A DNA stretch of 38,938 nucleotides from Caldilineaceae bacterium. Lineage in GTDB: Bacteria > Chloroflexota > Anaerolineae > Caldilineales > Caldilineaceae. Position 1 is the first letter of the stretch. Every line of letters starts with the position of its first letter. The translations under genes and the position numbers were made by a program. Positions 17,536 through 26,834 of the stretch are shown in pieces. Below the pieces are notes generated by a model that did not search any database, was not told where the DNA came from, and saw nothing but the letters and a program-made list of their open reading frames with translations. Location of the stretch: assembly GCA_022824685.1 (NCBI GenBank), contig JAJDZJ010000206.1:1-38938 (forward strand), in the 5' to 3' direction.

Positions 17536-18258
17536 ATGTCTGTCCCTCTCCTCTCCGTTGACGACATCTACGCCGGCTATCAGGATTTCGACATCCTTAA
17601 AGGCGTAAGCCTCGTCGTGCATCCCGGCGAGATTGTCTGTGTCATCGGCCCCAACGGCGCCGGCAAATCCACCGTCTTCAAGGCGATCTACGGCTTTGTC
17701 AACGTGCGCCAGGGCGCCATCCACTTCGACGGCCGCGAAATCACGAACGCCCGCCCCCAGGAAGTCCTCGGCGCCGGCATCTCCATCGTCCCGCAGCTGC
17801 GCAGCGTCTTCCCGCAGATGACAGTCATGGAGAACCTGGAAATGGGCATGTACCTCGAAAACGACCAGGCGCGCATCCGACTCCGCATCCAGTACATCTT
17901 CGAACTGTTCCCTCGCCTCGCCGAGCGGAGGAGCCAGATGGCCGGCACCATGTCCGGCGGCGAGCAGCGCATGCTCGAAATCGGCCGCGCCCTCATGCTG
18001 GAACCCAAAGTCGTGATGATGGACGAGCCAAGCGCCGGCCTCTCGCCCCTGATCACCCGCATGATCTTCGAAAACGTACGCCGTCTCAACCAGGAAATCG
18101 GCCTGACCGTGCTCATGATCGAACAGAACGCCCGCCAGGGCCTCGAAGCCAGCCACCGCGGCTACGTGCTCGAGCTGGGCCAGAACGCCTACCAGGGCGA
18201 AGCCCAGGCCCTCCTCGACAACCGCGACGTGCGCCGGGCCTTCCTCGGCGGCTCCTGA
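17536..18258 (+). CDS. livF: Branched-chain amino-acid ABC transporter ATP-binding protein, LivF type
   Basis: The second ATPase of the importer. Walker A GPNGAGKST, the LivF-type Q-loop region with FPQMTVMENLEMG, signature MSGGEQRMLEIGRAL, Walker B VVMMDEPSAGLSP and switch LMIEQN are intact. Length (240) is normal. ATG 17536 immediately follows the heptad tract; translation may rely on coupling from livG, whose stop is 33 bases upstream. It is the last gene of the operon. Confidence 0.93.
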   Translation: MSVPLLSVDDIYAGYQDFDILKGVSLVVHPGEIVCVIGPNGAGKSTVFKAIYGFVNVRQGAIHFDGREITNARPQEVLGAGISIVPQLRSVFPQMTVMENLEMGMYLENDQARIRLRIQYIFELFPRLAERRSQMAGTMSGGEQRMLEIGRALMLEPKVVMMDEPSAGLSPLITRMIFENVRRLNQEIGLTVLMIEQNARQGLEASHRGYVLELGQNAYQGEAQALLDNRDVRRAFLGGS

Positions 18259-18562
18259 TTCCCTTCCGCAGGATACAGAAGATTTAGAGAAGCTGTCCCT
18301 CTTCCAATGTAAGTTCCGTTTAGCACATAAGCGCAACCCCGTCAGGGTAGCAGGCGGCATGAAGCCGGGATGAATCGGTGGCGTTCTCCTCAACGGAGCG
18401 CCAATGATCTCAGACGATCAATATGCAAAGCGGATACGTCTCTCGAAATATCCGATCAATATCCGGTCAGGAATGAGAATGATCGGTTAAACTGGAAGAA
18501 AACTGAGGAACCCAGGCTGGCGGACTCGCCGCCATCATCTGCCTCATACCCAAAAAAATCCC
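18259..18562. other. livF-thyX intergenic region with clustered short hairpins
   Basis: No gene is visible. From 18336 to 18402 three short stem-loops follow one another: ACCC/GGGT (18336-18348), CGGC/GCCG (18355-18367) and GGCG+CTCC/GGAG+CGCC (18380-18402). The stretch around 18340-18378 (CCGTCAGGG, CGGCATGAAGCCG, GATGAATCGG) reminds me of RNA-like tails found after IS200/IS605 tnpB genes, but no tnpB is here, so it would be a remnant at most. Two copies of CGATCAATAT (18415-18424, 18453-18462) lie closer to thyX. No clear promoter was recognised. Confidence 0.35.
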
Positions 18563-19654
18563 ATGAACATCGAACTCGTCGCCTACTCCCAAGCCAATCC
18601 CGCGCTCGACCCCGCCGACCTGCTCGAAATGAGCGACCTGGCAACCATCTGGAACGGCGCCAGCACCTACCCTGAAAACGTGATCGAGTATGCCGGCCGC
18701 GTCTGCTATCGCAGCACCCACCGCATGGGCACGGCGCCGCGCTTTATCGTCAGCCGCGTCCGAGAAGGCCACGAGGATATCATCGAGCACATCGTGGCCA
18801 CCGTACGCGTGCGCAACAGCGAAGAACCGCTCCGCTGGCGTATGCTCAACCGCCACTGCGAGGTCACCCAGGAAGCCGACGGCAGCTGGCTCGTCAGCGC
18901 CAACACCCGCGTCTGGCTGGATTTCTTCCGCCGCGGGATCGCGTTGCAGGCGTTGCCGTTTTTGCAATCGATCGCGCCCAAAGTCTACGCCGAATTTGCC
19001 GGCGAAATTTCCGGCGGCAACGGCACGCGCCCGCCGGAGCCCGCCGCCGTCGCGCCGCCGCCGTCCATGCCTTCGCTCCATGTAGACGCGTCGCGCCTGC
19101 GCCCGCGCGAAGAAGCCCCCCTGCGGGTGACACTGCTCGCATTTACCCAACCGGCGCTCGACGACGCCGAGGCCCAGCTCCATCACGGATCAGCCACCTT
19201 CTTCTTCGAAGGCATCAGCCGCGCCTGCACGCACCAGCTTGTGCGCCACCGCCTCGCCAGCTTCAGCCAGGAGTCGCAGCGGTACGTCTCATTAGACAAA
19301 GGCGAGTGGAACGCAGTGGTCCCGCCGGCGTTTGAAGGCAATGAGGCGGCAGAGGCCAAATTGAGTGAAGCCTGGGACTATCTGCAGGAGGTCTATCTGG
19401 AGCTGCGGCAGATGGGCATCCGCAAAGAGGACGCCCGTTTCCTCCTGCCCAACGCGACCGAAACCCGCATCGTCACCAGCATGAACTTCGCCGCCTGGAG
19501 CCACTTCCTCTGGCTGCGCGCGGTCGACAAAGCCGCCCAGTGGGAGATTCGCCGCCTCGGCCAACTCGTGCTGGAAATGCTCTACCCCATCGCTCCCGAC
19601 GTCTTCCAGGAACACTGGAACGTATACCGGGAGAAGTTCCCCGCGTCCACGTAG
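18563..19654 (+). CDS. thyX: Flavin-dependent thymidylate synthase with a large internal insertion
   Basis: Makes dTMP from dUMP using methylene-tetrahydrofolate and FAD. The ThyX motif RHRxxSxxxxSxRY is intact as [14 protein letters not shown] (about residues 228-241), preceded by [14 protein letters not shown] and followed by the C-terminal [19 protein letters not shown] and [13 protein letters not shown]. The N-terminal part AGRVCYRST and [18 protein letters not shown] is also family-like. About 115 residues are inserted between these two parts, and that insert holds [13 protein letters not shown], reminiscent of the family's own N-R-W-FL-R segment, so it may derive from a partial duplication. 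Usual length is 220-260; this is 363. The start ATG follows an A-tract and has no obvious Shine-Dalgarno. Confidence 0.93.
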   Translation: MNIELVAYSQANPALDPADLLEMSDLATIWNGASTYPENVIEYAGRVCYRSTHRMGTAPRFIVSRVREGHEDIIEHIVATVRVRNSEEPLRWRMLNRHCEVTQEADGSWLVSANTRVWLDFFRRGIALQALPFLQSIAPKVYAEFAGEISGGNGTRPPEPAAVAPPPSMPSLHVDASRLRPREEAPLRVTLLAFTQPALDDAEAQLHHGSATFFFEGISRACTHQLVRHRLASFSQESQRYVSLDKGEWNAVVPPAFEGNEAAEAKLSEAWDYLQEVYLELRQMGIRKEDARFLLPNATETRIVTSMNFAAWSHFLWLRAVDKAAQWEIRRLGQLVLEMLYPIAPDVFQEHWNVYREKFPAST

Positions 19655-19705
19655 CCGCGCCGGGCGTCCGTCCATGCCCCCCTGCCCGCCAGGAGCGCGC
19701 TGACC

Positions 19706-20980
19706 GTGTTCGAACATTTCCACAACCGCGCCGCGCGCGTCGCCGTCGTCGGGCTCGGCTATGTGGGCCTGCCTCTCGCCGTCGCCCTGGCCGCCTCCGG
19801 CTATGAAGTCACCGGCATTGACGTGGACGCCGCAAAGGTCGACGCCGTCAATCAGAGACGCTCCTACGTCGCCGACGTCGCCGACACCGACCTGGTCGCC
19901 CAGGCTCCCCGCCTGCAGGCGACCGGCGACTACGCCATCCTGGCCCAGTGCGATGCCGTCTCTATCTGCCTTCCCACGCCCCTCGACAGGTCAGGGCAGC
20001 CGGACCTTTCCAGCCTTCTCGCCAGCGGCCGCGAAATCGCCCAACACCTGCATCCCGGCCTGACCATCGTCCTCGAATCCACATCCTACCCCGGCACAAC
20101 CACCGAGTTGCTCTTGCCCCTACTCGAAGCCGCCGCCCAGCCGCAAGGATGGCAGGTGGGCGAAACCTTCTTTGTCGCCTTTTCCCCCGAACGCGTTGAC
20201 CCCGGACGCGCCGACTGGACGATCCGGACCACGCCCAAGATCATCGCCGGCGTAACCGGGAACTGTCTTGCCGCGGCCCAGGCCTACTACGGACAGGTCT
20301 TTGATTCGCTTGTGCCCGTCTCGTCGCCCACCGCCGCGGAAATGGCCAAGCTCTTCGAAAACACCTATCGCTTTGTCAATATCTCTTTGGTCAACGAGCT
20401 GTTGCTTATGTGTGACAAACTGGGGCTGGACTGCCGGGAGGTGCTGGACGCCGCCGCTACCAAACCCTTCGGCTTTGCTAAATTCACGCCGGGGCCGGGC
20501 GTGGGGGGACCCTGCATCCCGGTTGACCCGCACTATCTTGCCTGGAAAATGAAGGCAGTCAATTCCAGCGCCCGTTTCATCGAGCTGGCCGGCCGCATCA
20601 ACGCCGAGATGCCCCGCTACTGGGTGCAAAAGGTCCAGGAAGCCCTCAGCAGCGCCGGCAAAGCTGTGAAAGGCAGCCGCGTCCTGGTTCTGGGCGCGGC
20701 CTATAAGGCCGACGTCGCTGACGCGCGCGAATCCCCAGCCGTCGATATCCTGCAACGCCTCCTGCAGCAAGGCGCAGAGGCCAGGTATCACGACCCATAT
20801 ATCCCGTCCTTGAACGAAAAGGGAGTTCTTCTTACCGCGGTCGCCGATCTCGAAGGAGAGGTTCAGAAAGCCGACTGTGTGCTGATCGCCACCGCGCACA
20901 GCGTCTATGATTGGGCATCGATCGCACGCGACGCAGCCATCTTGATCGATACCCGATTCACTGTACAGGGCGGCTACTGA
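19706..20980 (+). CDS. UDP-sugar 6-dehydrogenase (nucleotide sugar dehydrogenase, WecC/WbpA type)
   Basis: Oxidises a UDP-hexose or UDP-N-acetylhexosamine to the uronic acid with NAD+, feeding polysaccharide or glycan synthesis. The Rossmann start VAVVGLGYVGLPLA, the motif VESTSYPGTTT-like ESTSYPGTTTE, SPERVDPG, and the catalytic-Cys loop GVGGPCIPVDPHYL (Cys near residue 269) are present; the C-terminal UDP-binding domain has GAAYKADVADARESP. The DPG and GPCIPVDP forms suit the UDP-GlcNAc/ManNAc dehydrogenase subgroup more than UDP-glucose dehydrogenase. Start GTG 19706 follows AGGAG (19691-19695) by ten bases. It follows thyX by 51 bases; no glycosyltransferases are near. Confidence 0.92.
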   Translation: MFEHFHNRAARVAVVGLGYVGLPLAVALAASGYEVTGIDVDAAKVDAVNQRRSYVADVADTDLVAQAPRLQATGDYAILAQCDAVSICLPTPLDRSGQPDLSSLLASGREIAQHLHPGLTIVLESTSYPGTTTELLLPLLEAAAQPQGWQVGETFFVAFSPERVDPGRADWTIRTTPKIIAGVTGNCLAAAQAYYGQVFDSLVPVSSPTAAEMAKLFENTYRFVNISLVNELLLMCDKLGLDCREVLDAAATKPFGFAKFTPGPGVGGPCIPVDPHYLAWKMKAVNSSARFIELAGRINAEMPRYWVQKVQEALSSAGKAVKGSRVLVLGAAYKADVADARESPAVDILQRLLQQGAEARYHDPYIPSLNEKGVLLTAVADLEGEVQKADCVLIATAHSVYDWASIARDAAILIDTRFTVQGGY

Positions 20981-21085
20981 CTTTCAACCATTCACCGGAG
21001 CTTAACGGCCCGCTGTCCGCGACACCGGGTACTACTAACCAGAGCTTCCCGCTTAGCCGCCCAGCCCAAACGTGCAACGTCTTCC

Positions 21086-21568
21086 CTAGCGGGTTCCGTC
21101 ACCGTCGTCCTGATCCTGGCTACCCATACTACGGGGTTGCATGCCATGCGCACGCAAAATCTGACGGATGGTTTCCACGGAGATTTGGTCTACGACTTCA
21201 TCGTCGATCAGGTACTTGCGCAATCGCTGTAACGACCACTGATTGAACGGCAGATCCAACGACGCCGGTTCAGCTGAGGCGACATTGACGATCGCCTCCC
21301 GCTGCGCCTTCGTAAATACGGGTGGGCGCCCCGGCGATTTGCCGCTGCGCAACCCATCAATGCCTTGTTTATTGTAGCGATGGATCCACTTCCGCACGTT
21401 GATCGGATGCAGATCGACTTCGCGACTGATTTCCTGGACCTTGTGCCCCTGAGCAGACAAGAGGATGATCATCAGGCGTTGAACCGAAACGTTGTTCTCC
21501 ATATTCTGGATTGTCCGCTCCAATTCTTCCCACTCTTCCTCCTCCAATTTGCGAACATAGAGTGCCAT
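21086..21568 (-). CDS. Truncated IS630-family transposase (N-terminal helix-turn-helix part only)
   Basis: The sequence [17 protein letters not shown], the [24 protein letters not shown], the linker [11 protein letters not shown] and the second winged-helix segment [18 protein letters not shown] are those of the DNA-binding half of IS630-type transposases. The frame stops after 160 residues; no DDE catalytic domain follows in any frame before the sugar dehydrogenase gene ends at 20980, so the 3' half is lost. ATG 21568 is chosen (GGAG seven bases upstream) over an in-frame TTG at 21598. No terminal inverted repeats of an intact element were found. It is a dead remnant or a domesticated DNA-binding protein; the former is likelier. 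Confidence 0.8.
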   Translation of the reverse strand: MALYVRKLEEEEWEELERTIQNMENNVSVQRLMIILLSAQGHKVQEISREVDLHPINVRKWIHRYNKQGIDGLRSGKSPGRPPVFTKAQREAIVNVASAEPASLDLPFNQWSLQRLRKYLIDDEVVDQISVETIRQILRAHGMQPRSMGSQDQDDGDGTR

Positions 21569-21636
21569 GTAGTCTCTCCATTTTTTGCCCGCCGGCAATG
21601 CCCTCCCGGATGGGGGGCGGCGAACAAATTCAATCC

Positions 21637-21939
21637 CTATAGCTGAAAAGTGTGGCTGTTGTCCGCAACAGCCCTCTGCCTGTAGTTTGTTACGTGCCTC
21701 AGAAGTCGCCTGTGCAAGTTCTGCCAGGTTTCGCTCTGTAGAATCGCCTGCAGCCGTTCCAAATCCGATACTTCGCCAATCGTCAGCATTTGCGGGCCAT
21801 TTCCATAGATGGTATACCAGACTTCGGCGGGGTTGATTCCCAATCGCATCAGACCAGGGGCATATTCGCGCATGACAAACTCAAAATAGGGCTGTTCATG
21901 TCCCATTTTTATGTCCCACTGCATCAAAAGACGTACCAT
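21637..21939 (-). CDS. Conserved hypothetical protein, about 100 residues
   Basis: I do not recognise a named family. The small protein ([16 protein letters not shown] at the N-terminus, then [27 protein letters not shown] and [11 protein letters not shown]) has the alternating strand-helix pattern of dimeric alpha/beta-barrel (ferredoxin-like, NIPSNAP/monooxygenase-type) proteins, and I have the impression that similar proteins occur in Chloroflexota. The ATG at 21939 is chosen because the fold begins there; the frame extends upstream to GTG 21999, but those 20 residues do not look conserved and run into the divergent gene's leader. It is divergent from the exported protein gene at 22018. 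Confidence 0.6.
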   Translation of the reverse strand: MVRLLMQWDIKMGHEQPYFEFVMREYAPGLMRLGINPAEVWYTIYGNGPQMLTIGEVSDLERLQAILQSETWQNLHRRLLRHVTNYRQRAVADNSHTFQL

Positions 21940-22017
21940 ATGCGCTCTGGCCGCGCCCAGAAGAATTGCGATTTCGCTGCCCACTTTCACCCCGCTCACG
22001 AAGGGGTGAATCGATTT

Positions 22018-24147
22018 ATGCGCAGTACATCATATCAAGCATGCCCTGAAATCGCAACTTTTCTTCGCCGGTTTTTTCTCTGTATCTTCTGCTGCGGTTT
22101 CTTCCTTTCCGCCGATCCGGGGATCCTCTTGGCCGCGGCCCCAGCCGGGAACCGCGTCCCCAAAAGACTGCCCCAATTGGAGTCCTCCGACGCTTCACAT
22201 CTGCTGCTGCAACCAGCCCTCGAATCTTCCCTCGTCCTGCTTACCCATACGCTCGACGTCCGCGTCGGAACCACTGACGGCCGCTCGCTGACTCTGCATG
22301 TCGAAGCCTCCTACCGCCTGCACAATGGGGAAGACGAGGCCATCACAACAACCCTTCTCGTCGCACAACCCGCGGGCGCCGCAGCCTCCGGGCGTCCTCT
22401 GCCCCGCAATATCTCAGCCACGCTCGACGGACAACCGCTCGCCCTCCAACCCGCCGGTCAGTCTGTCGGGCAGAGCGTTCAGGCGGAGTTCGACCCGGAC
22501 GCCCGCCGCCGTCTCACCCTGCGCTACGACCTTCCCCTCTCCTCGACCCACACCTTTGACTTCCACTACCCCATCTCCCAGCTGCTCTCTTGGCCCAGTG
22601 ACATCTCCGGCTGGCGCGTGACCATCGACTTTGCCGACCTCGAACAGTGGCTGGCCCCCTCAGACAGCTGGCTGCAGATCTCGCCGCGCGGTTGGAAGAT
22701 GCGCGCCAGCCAGCTGGAATGGCTGCGCGAAGAACGGGCCCCGACCACAGACGTCCTCTTCCAATCGCTCCATCCACAGTGGATACAGGCGATTCGCGCC
22801 GCCCAGAACACGGTTCGCGCCAACAACAGTCTGGAATCGCTGCAACGGCTGGGGGACCTCTTCGCCCAACTCTATCAGGCCCCCTCCCTCCGCAACGCGA
22901 CCCGCGAACGCTTCTATGAACAGGCCCTGGCCGCCTACACCCAGGCCCTGCAATCGGGCGAACAGAGCCTCCTGCCTGACACCGCCCTCGCCGCCGTCCG
23001 CTACCGGCTGGCCGCTCTCTTTCGCAGTCGCGCCGTTGCCGCAGACGGTTCGGTTGATGGCGCCTACGTCGCGCTCATGGTGGCGGAAGCGGAAAAGGCC
23101 CTCCCGGCTACCCCCCAGGGGCCGACCCGCCTGGAACTGCAAAGTTGGGTCGCCCAAGGGTTGCAGCATCAACTGCGGGCCGCCCGCCTGCAGGAAAACT
23201 GGCCCCAGGCCTTGCTGCTGACCGAACAGCTCGGCCGCCTGCCCGCCGACGTCGTCGACCCCGCCACCCTGGAAGCCGAACGACGAACGCTGATCCTGCA
23301 CGAAGTCCTGCAACAGTTGCAGGATGGCAACCAGGACGCCGCCGTGTCTCTCATTGGCCCTGAAGCGCTGACCGAGGAGACGCTCCCCCTGCCGGAGTAC
23401 CAAACGCTTTTTGCGAATTGGCAGATTACGGTTACAGTGGACCAGAACAGCATGTCCATCCAAGCGTTGGCGCGCCCCGTCCTCCAGAGACGGGCGGACG
23501 CCGAGGGCGCGTTGAATAGCCTGCTGAAGTCGTGGTCTGAATCCGAGGCGGCCGATGCCGCCGTGATCGATGAGGACGGCGGGTTCCTCATCCAACTGGA
23601 CCAGCTCGACACCGAAAAACGACGGCTTCTGGCCCAGAATACGCCCCAGATGTCGGATTGGGTCCTTCTGCGCAGCCTCTTTCTGGCCACGGAACAGGCG
23701 ATTCAGCAGGAAACGCAGCTCCTGTGGCAGCGGACCACACAGACGGTAGACGTAGACTTGCGACCGGTCGCAGACCACTGGCACAGCTTGGCGGCTTCGC
23801 TGGAAAGAGCGGCTGCCGCGGCCGAGAATGCCAGCGCCGCCTCCGCCGCAGCCAGTCGAGCCGAAGCCGCCGCCCAGGAGATCCGCCAGGCCCTGCGCGC
23901 TGCCCAACACCGACTCGAAGCGGGCCGCTGGCGGCGTCTCGTCTCCGACAGCACCGTGCAGGTCGTGCTGGGCGAGCCGCCCGACGATGAGTCGCCGCAA
24001 CGAGTGTGGCTCTTGAGCCTGACCGACCCGCCGCAGCGGCTGACAAACCATATTGAGAGCATCAGCACGCTGCGGCTCTGGCTGGCGATCGCTCTGGCGC
24101 TTGTTCTCAGCTCCCTGTTTGCCGGCATTCTGTGGCTGCTGCTCTGA
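22018..24147 (+). CDS. Exported, C-terminally membrane-anchored protein of unknown function
   Basis: A basic N-terminus and the hydrophobic stretch FLRRFFLCIFCCGFFLSADP form a signal sequence; the last 25 residues (LWLAIALALVLSSLFAGILWLLL) are a membrane anchor ending the protein. The first 200 mature residues are beta-rich (HVEASYRLHNGEDEAITTTL), suggesting an Ig-like or DUF-type extracellular domain; the remainder is mostly helical with an Ala/Glu-rich probable coiled coil (AAAAENASAASAAASRAEAA). The frame is open from 21790, but ATG 22018 fits best: AGGGGTG lies nine bases upstream and the signal sequence starts there. The transglutaminase gene follows 110 bases later in the same direction, so the two probably act together at the membrane surface. 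The biochemical role cannot be read from the sequence. Confidence 0.8.
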   Translation: MRSTSYQACPEIATFLRRFFLCIFCCGFFLSADPGILLAAAPAGNRVPKRLPQLESSDASHLLLQPALESSLVLLTHTLDVRVGTTDGRSLTLHVEASYRLHNGEDEAITTTLLVAQPAGAAASGRPLPRNISATLDGQPLALQPAGQSVGQSVQAEFDPDARRRLTLRYDLPLSSTHTFDFHYPISQLLSWPSDISGWRVTIDFADLEQWLAPSDSWLQISPRGWKMRASQLEWLREERAPTTDVLFQSLHPQWIQAIRAAQNTVRANNSLESLQRLGDLFAQLYQAPSLRNATRERFYEQALAAYTQALQSGEQSLLPDTALAAVRYRLAALFRSRAVAADGSVDGAYVALMVAEAEKALPATPQGPTRLELQSWVAQGLQHQLRAARLQENWPQALLLTEQLGRLPADVVDPATLEAERRTLILHEVLQQLQDGNQDAAVSLIGPEALTEETLPLPEYQTLFANWQITVTVDQNSMSIQALARPVLQRRADAEGALNSLLKSWSESEAADAAVIDEDGGFLIQLDQLDTEKRRLLAQNTPQMSDWVLLRSLFLATEQAIQQETQLLWQRTTQTVDVDLRPVADHWHSLAASLERAAAAAENASAASAAASRAEAAAQEIRQALRAAQHRLEAGRWRRLVSDSTVQVVLGEPPDDESPQRVWLLSLTDPPQRLTNHIESISTLRLWLAIALALVLSSLFAGILWLLL

Positions 24148-24257
24148 TTTCGATACCGTGATTGAACTGCCTGCGGATTGTCAGGCCCTGGCGCGCTGCC
24201 GCTTCGTACCTTGAATGCGGCCAGTCGTCACCGGTCTGGCAACGACAAGACAAAACC

Positions 24258-26834
24258 ATGAGAGATCAAAGAGGGAATTCACTTCGTTCCTCGGCGCAGG
24301 AAGCCGGCCGTTCCGGCGCCAACGCCGAGATAGCAGAGTTCGCGCTCAACGCGCATGGGACCGCGGTCGACATTCCCGTAGACGCGCCCGGTGTCGACGA
24401 GCAAGCCCGGGACGTCTTCGCCTACTTCCGCGAAGGGCGGTCAATCACCCTGCTCCTGCTCGGCATCATCTACATCCTTCTGGCTCTCTCTCTCAGCAGC
24501 GCCGGCTGGACCGGCGCGATGAGCATGAACATGCTGATCGCGGTAGTTCTCGGCGCGCTTGCCATGGGCGCGCTCATCTCTTTCAGCCGTTTCGACAGCT
24601 TCTTCATGCTGTCCCACAGCTTCGCAACCGGCCTGGCCTGGGTCTTCTTTCTGATGACCTTTCTCGTGGAAGACGAGCAGCGCGTGCAAGCCTTCATCGA
24701 CAGGGGAATACCCGTCCTCCAGGCCAGGGCCTACTTCCTGTTGGAGCGCTGGCTGGAGTGGATCGAAGCCGCCATCAACCGCCAGGCCAGCAACGACAAC
24801 GTAGTCTTCATCTTTGAAATCGGCTTCCTCGTCTGGTGGCTCACCTATCTCGGCGTCTGGTCCGTCTTCCGACACGGCCATGTCTGGCGCGGCGCGCTCA
24901 TGGCCGGCATCGCGCTCCTGGTCAATACCCATTACGCGCCTGTTTCGGTGATGGGGTTCCTCGTGGCTTACTGCATTGCCGCCCTGCTGCTCCTGGCCTG
25001 GACCACCCTCGTCGACCATCGTCAGCGCTGGCGCTCGCATAGCATCTATTTCAGCGAGGACATCAACTTTGATTTCATGCGCTCCGGCTTCATGTACACC
25101 ATGGCCGTGATCGCCCTCGCCTTCATCGCGCCCAACATGGGGCGCAGTCTCCCCTTCCATGACCTGCTGCAGCCCGTCAACCAGCGCTGGGAGGAGGCGA
25201 TGCAGGAGTGGAACCGCCTCTATCAGGGGCTGAATCGACAGACCCGGCCGGTCCACACCGGGTTCGGCCGCACCTTGACCCTGGGCGGCGAGCGAACCGT
25301 GAGCGACCGCGTGATCATGGAGGTAGAGGCGTCGTCCGCGCGCTACTGGCGCGCCGTCGCTTTCGACCGCTTCAACGGCCGCCAGTGGATTAACACCGCC
25401 GAGAGTGAGACCAATTTCCGCTCGAACCAGGAAATCCCCGCGGGACCGTGGACGGCGCGCTCGCCCGTAACCCAGACCGTCACCGTCCGTTTGCCAACCG
25501 GAAATGTCCTCCTTGCCATGCCGGATGTGGTGCAGGCCAGCATTCCTTTGGCCGCGCTCCAGCAACCGCTGAACTATGCCGGCCCGGCCGATTCGGATTC
25601 GGCGCAGCAGATAGATAGCGAGCTGACATGGGCGCGCGCCAGAATCACCCTGGAGGCGGGCGACAGCTACCAGGTGATCAGCAGCCAGACCACCGTCACT
25701 GTGCGAGAGCTGCGGGAAGCCGGCATTGTCGCATATCCGGACCAGGGCCTTAACCAGTACCTCCAACTCCCGATCACCTTTTCGTCGCGGGTCGCAGAGC
25801 TGGCCGAAGAGATTATGGACGACGAGCCCACGACCTACGACAAGGTCAAAGCCCTGGAGAGCTTTCTGCGCGCCTTTGCTTACGATGAAGGCATCACCGC
25901 GCCGGCCATAGATGAGGACCCGCTCGAATACTTCCTGTTCGACATCCAGCGCGGCTACTGCGACTACTACGCCTCCGCCATGGCGGCCATGCTCCGCAGC
26001 CAAGGGATCCCCGCACGCGCGGCCAGCGGCTACGCCGAGGGAACATACGACCCGGAGACCGGAACCTATCTGGTCACGGAACGGGACGCCCACACCTGGG
26101 TGGAAGTCTACTTCCCCCAATACGGCTGGATCGAGTTCGAGCCCACCGCCGGCGAGAGTATTCTCGACCGCCCTTCCGGCGCAGAACTCCAGGACAGCGG
26201 CCTGGTACCGGGAATGGATGAAATCTTGCCCGAAGACCAGGATTTTCTGTTCGATGACGCCCTGGATTTCGAGGAAGAGTTTCCCCAGGACATCGCCGGG
26301 CCGGTGACCGGCATCGGCGGCCTCCCGACCCGCTCACCCATCGTCGCAACCAGCGTCATCGTCCTCATCCTGACTCTGATTGCGGGTGCCTGGCTCATGC
26401 GCCGGCGCATGTATCAGGGCCCCAGGGCCTTTATGCAGGAGCCCCAAATCTACTACGAACGGCTGTTGAACTGGACGGCCAGGCTGAGGATGCCTCTGCG
26501 CCCGCGGGCTCCGCATGGTCCGCCGCGCGCGCCGGATGTGCGGCGCCCGCAGCCGATCGCCAGCGAAATATCGCGACGAACGCCCGCGGAACAGGCGCTG
26601 ACACCCTATGAAAGAGAGGCGCTCCTCGCCGAAGGCCTCCCACAGGGAACCCCGTTCATCCGCCGCATTATCGAAATCTACGTCCAGTTCCGCTACGCCC
26701 CCCGCCCAGAGCATCTCGCCGACGACGTGCGATTGGAACTGATCGATAACTGGCGCCGGCTTCGCCCCGTCCTTCTGAAAACCTGGCTGCGCCAAAGGTT
26801 CAACTGGCGCGCATCTGCCGGCCAGAACCAATAA
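24258..26834 (+). CDS. TgpA-type membrane transglutaminase-like protein
   Basis: The architecture matches the DUF3488/TgpA family: about seven hydrophobic segments in the first 300 residues, an extracellular domain, a transglutaminase core, one further membrane segment (VATSVIVLILTLIAGAWLM) and a cytoplasmic DUF4129-like tail. The catalytic Cys568 lies in QRGYCDYYASAMAAMLRSQG, His612 in RDAHTWVEVYFPQYGW, and the third position is Glu628 in FEPTAGE, where many relatives have Asp. The tail contains TPYERE and DELRRLW-like helices as in DUF4129. Such proteins may crosslink or cleave surface polypeptides; TgpA of Pseudomonas is essential, but substrates are poorly known. ATG 24258 is chosen over an in-frame TTG at 24162 because the extension has no family character. 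It follows the exported protein gene. Confidence 0.9.
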   Translation: MRDQRGNSLRSSAQEAGRSGANAEIAEFALNAHGTAVDIPVDAPGVDEQARDVFAYFREGRSITLLLLGIIYILLALSLSSAGWTGAMSMNMLIAVVLGALAMGALISFSRFDSFFMLSHSFATGLAWVFFLMTFLVEDEQRVQAFIDRGIPVLQARAYFLLERWLEWIEAAINRQASNDNVVFIFEIGFLVWWLTYLGVWSVFRHGHVWRGALMAGIALLVNTHYAPVSVMGFLVAYCIAALLLLAWTTLVDHRQRWRSHSIYFSEDINFDFMRSGFMYTMAVIALAFIAPNMGRSLPFHDLLQPVNQRWEEAMQEWNRLYQGLNRQTRPVHTGFGRTLTLGGERTVSDRVIMEVEASSARYWRAVAFDRFNGRQWINTAESETNFRSNQEIPAGPWTARSPVTQTVTVRLPTGNVLLAMPDVVQASIPLAALQQPLNYAGPADSDSAQQIDSELTWARARITLEAGDSYQVISSQTTVTVRELREAGIVAYPDQGLNQYLQLPITFSSRVAELAEEIMDDEPTTYDKVKALESFLRAFAYDEGITAPAIDEDPLEYFLFDIQRGYCDYYASAMAAMLRSQGIPARAASGYAEGTYDPETGTYLVTERDAHTWVEVYFPQYGWIEFEPTAGESILDRPSGAELQDSGLVPGMDEILPEDQDFLFDDALDFEEEFPQDIAGPVTGIGGLPTRSPIVATSVIVLILTLIAGAWLMRRRMYQGPRAFMQEPQIYYERLLNWTARLRMPLRPRAPHGPPRAPDVRRPQPIASEISRRTPAEQALTPYEREALLAEGLPQGTPFIRRIIEIYVQFRYAPRPEHLADDVRLELIDNWRRLRPVLLKTWLRQRFNWRASAGQNQ

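Noticed and set aside
16744..18393. Long minus-strand open frame of 549 codons opposite livG/livF
   Set aside because: It is antisense to two intact ABC ATPase genes; its composition (Asp/Gly/His/Val-rich) is what GC-rich antisense frames give, and no family motif is visible.
18336..18402. Tetrahydrofolate riboswitch upstream of thyX
   Set aside because: The short tandem hairpins do not show the folate riboswitch core as I know it, and the structure lies more than 150 bases from the start codon.
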